NCBI GenBank assembly: GCA_016198805.1
Contig: JACQHU010000067.1
Location: forward strand, 1 to 5,604
Direction of reading: 5' to 3'
Length of the DNA stretch: 5,604 bases
Origin: Armatimonadota bacterium
Lineage (GTDB): Bacteria > Sysuimicrobiota > Sysuimicrobiia > Sysuimicrobiales > Humicultoraceae
Shown here in pieces: positions 5,044-5,604 of the stretch. Both the position numbers and the translations under genes were made by a program. A model generated the notes under the pieces. The model made no database searches. It was given only the letters and a program-made list of their open reading frames with translations, and was not told where the DNA came from. Position 1 is the first letter of the stretch; the number at the start of each line of letters is the position of its first letter.

Positions 5044-5604
5044 ATGCTCGTCCTCGGCATCGAGACATCCTGCGATGAGACCGCCGCGGCGGTGGTGGAG
5101 GACGGCCGCCGCATCCGCAGCAACGTGGTCGCGTCGCAGGCTGCCCTCCACGAACGGTACGGCGGCGTCGTTCCCGAACTCGCCTCGCGCCGCCACCTGG
5201 AACGCCTCCTCCCGGTGCTCAAGCTGGCCATCACACAGGCCGGCGCGCGATGGCATGACCTCAGCGGGATTGCCGTCACCTGCGGGCCCGGCCTGGTGGG
5301 CGCGCTGGCCATGGGCGTCGCGGCAGCCAAGGCGCTGGCATATGTTCACGGGCTGCCGCTCGTGGGTGTCAATCACCTGGAAGGCCATCTCTTCGCCAAC
5401 GTCTTCGAGGCGCATCCGTTGCCCGCGCCGTCGCTGGGCCTGATCGTCTCCGGGGCGCATACCGACCTGGCCTTGATCGAGGCGCCGCACCAGGACGTGA
5501 TGCTCGGCCGCACCCGTGTCGACGCCGCCGGAGAGGCATTCGACAAGGTGGCGCGGGCGATGGGCCTGGGCTATCCTGGCGGTCCGGCGCTGGTCCGGCT
5601 GGGA
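5044..5604 (+). CDS. tsaD: tRNA threonylcarbamoyltransferase catalytic subunit TsaD, N-terminal part
   Basis: This is the first 187 residues of a protein usually about 330-350 long; the frame is open at the window edge. TsaD moves the threonylcarbamoyl group from TC-AMP to A37 of ANN-decoding tRNAs, as part of a complex with TsaB and TsaE. Clear motifs are G-I-E-T-S-C-D-E-T-A-A-A-V (5-17), G-G-V-V-P-E-L-A-S-R-R-H (40-51), T-C-G-P-G-L-V-G-A-L (79-88) and the metal site V-N-H-L-E-G-H (H111 and H115). Next come V-S-G-A-H-T-D-L (135-142) and D-A-A-G-E-A-F-D-K (160-168) with Y-P-G-G-P. Two nucleotide-site positions look unusual: A138 where Gly is usual, and V159 where Asp is usual. ATG 5044 gives the standard N-terminus. 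It lies 15 bases after the rimI stop, with no good Shine-Dalgarno in that gap, so coupling to rimI translation is likely. Confidence 0.95.
   Translation, partial: MLVLGIETSCDETAAAVVEDGRRIRSNVVASQAALHERYGGVVPELASRRHLERLLPVLKLAITQAGARWHDLSGIAVTCGPGLVGALAMGVAAAKALAYVHGLPLVGVNHLEGHLFANVFEAHPLPAPSLGLIVSGAHTDLALIEAPHQDVMLGRTRVDAAGEAFDKVARAMGLGYPGGPALVRLG

Noticed and set aside
3976..5490. Open frame of 504 codons on the minus strand
   Set aside because: It spans tsaB, the gap, rimI and tsaD in antisense. All the + strand genes have clear family motifs and the minus-strand product has none.

Overview
The window is a gene-dense, high-GC stretch (roughly two thirds G+C by eye) from a bacterial chromosome. 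All supported genes lie on the + strand and are packed with overlaps or gaps of only a few bases. GTG starts are frequent, and the third codon position is strongly G/C, so long shadow reading frames appear on both strands. The order tsaE-tsaB-rimI-tsaD is a common bacterial arrangement, familiar from Gram-positive-type genomes. The exported DUF2993/LmeA-type protein is also mostly a feature of Gram-positive and other Terrabacteria-like lineages. A high-GC member of such a lineage (Firmicutes, Armatimonadota, Actinobacteria or an uncultured relative) is my inference; the window alone does not fix the phylum.

Layout: (1) bases 1-342 hold the end of a PLP-dependent D-cysteine desulfhydrase/ACC-deaminase family enzyme. 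(2) 345-1070 encode an exported LmeA/DUF2993-like lipid-binding protein with an odd C-terminal CPTC tail. (3) 1060-1809 encode a class I glutamine amidotransferase-like gamma-glutamyl hydrolase (peptidase C26, PuuD-like). (4) 1820-3139 encode a long NfeD protein: a signal peptide, a ClpP/SppA-like serine protease domain, a membrane region and an OB-fold tail. (5) 3157-3636, 3640-4368, 4513-5028 and 5044-end encode TsaE, TsaB, RimI and TsaD.

TsaE, TsaB and TsaD together with TsaC (not in this window) make N6-threonylcarbamoyladenosine (t6A) at position 37 of ANN-decoding tRNAs. RimI acetylates the N-terminal alanine of ribosomal protein bS18. The right half is therefore a translation-quality module, probably co-transcribed from at least nfeD onward.

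The only real non-coding gap is 4369-4512, before rimI, and it is the most interesting stretch. It has two perfect or near-perfect GC-rich hairpins flanking a very strong Shine-Dalgarno sequence that lies about 38 bases from the rimI ATG. That distance becomes normal only if the second hairpin folds. I found no mobile element, CRISPR array, tRNA, rRNA or intrinsic terminator. I see no clearly new multi-gene system here; the main leads are the rimI leader and unusual residues in the nucleotide-binding motifs of the t6A proteins.
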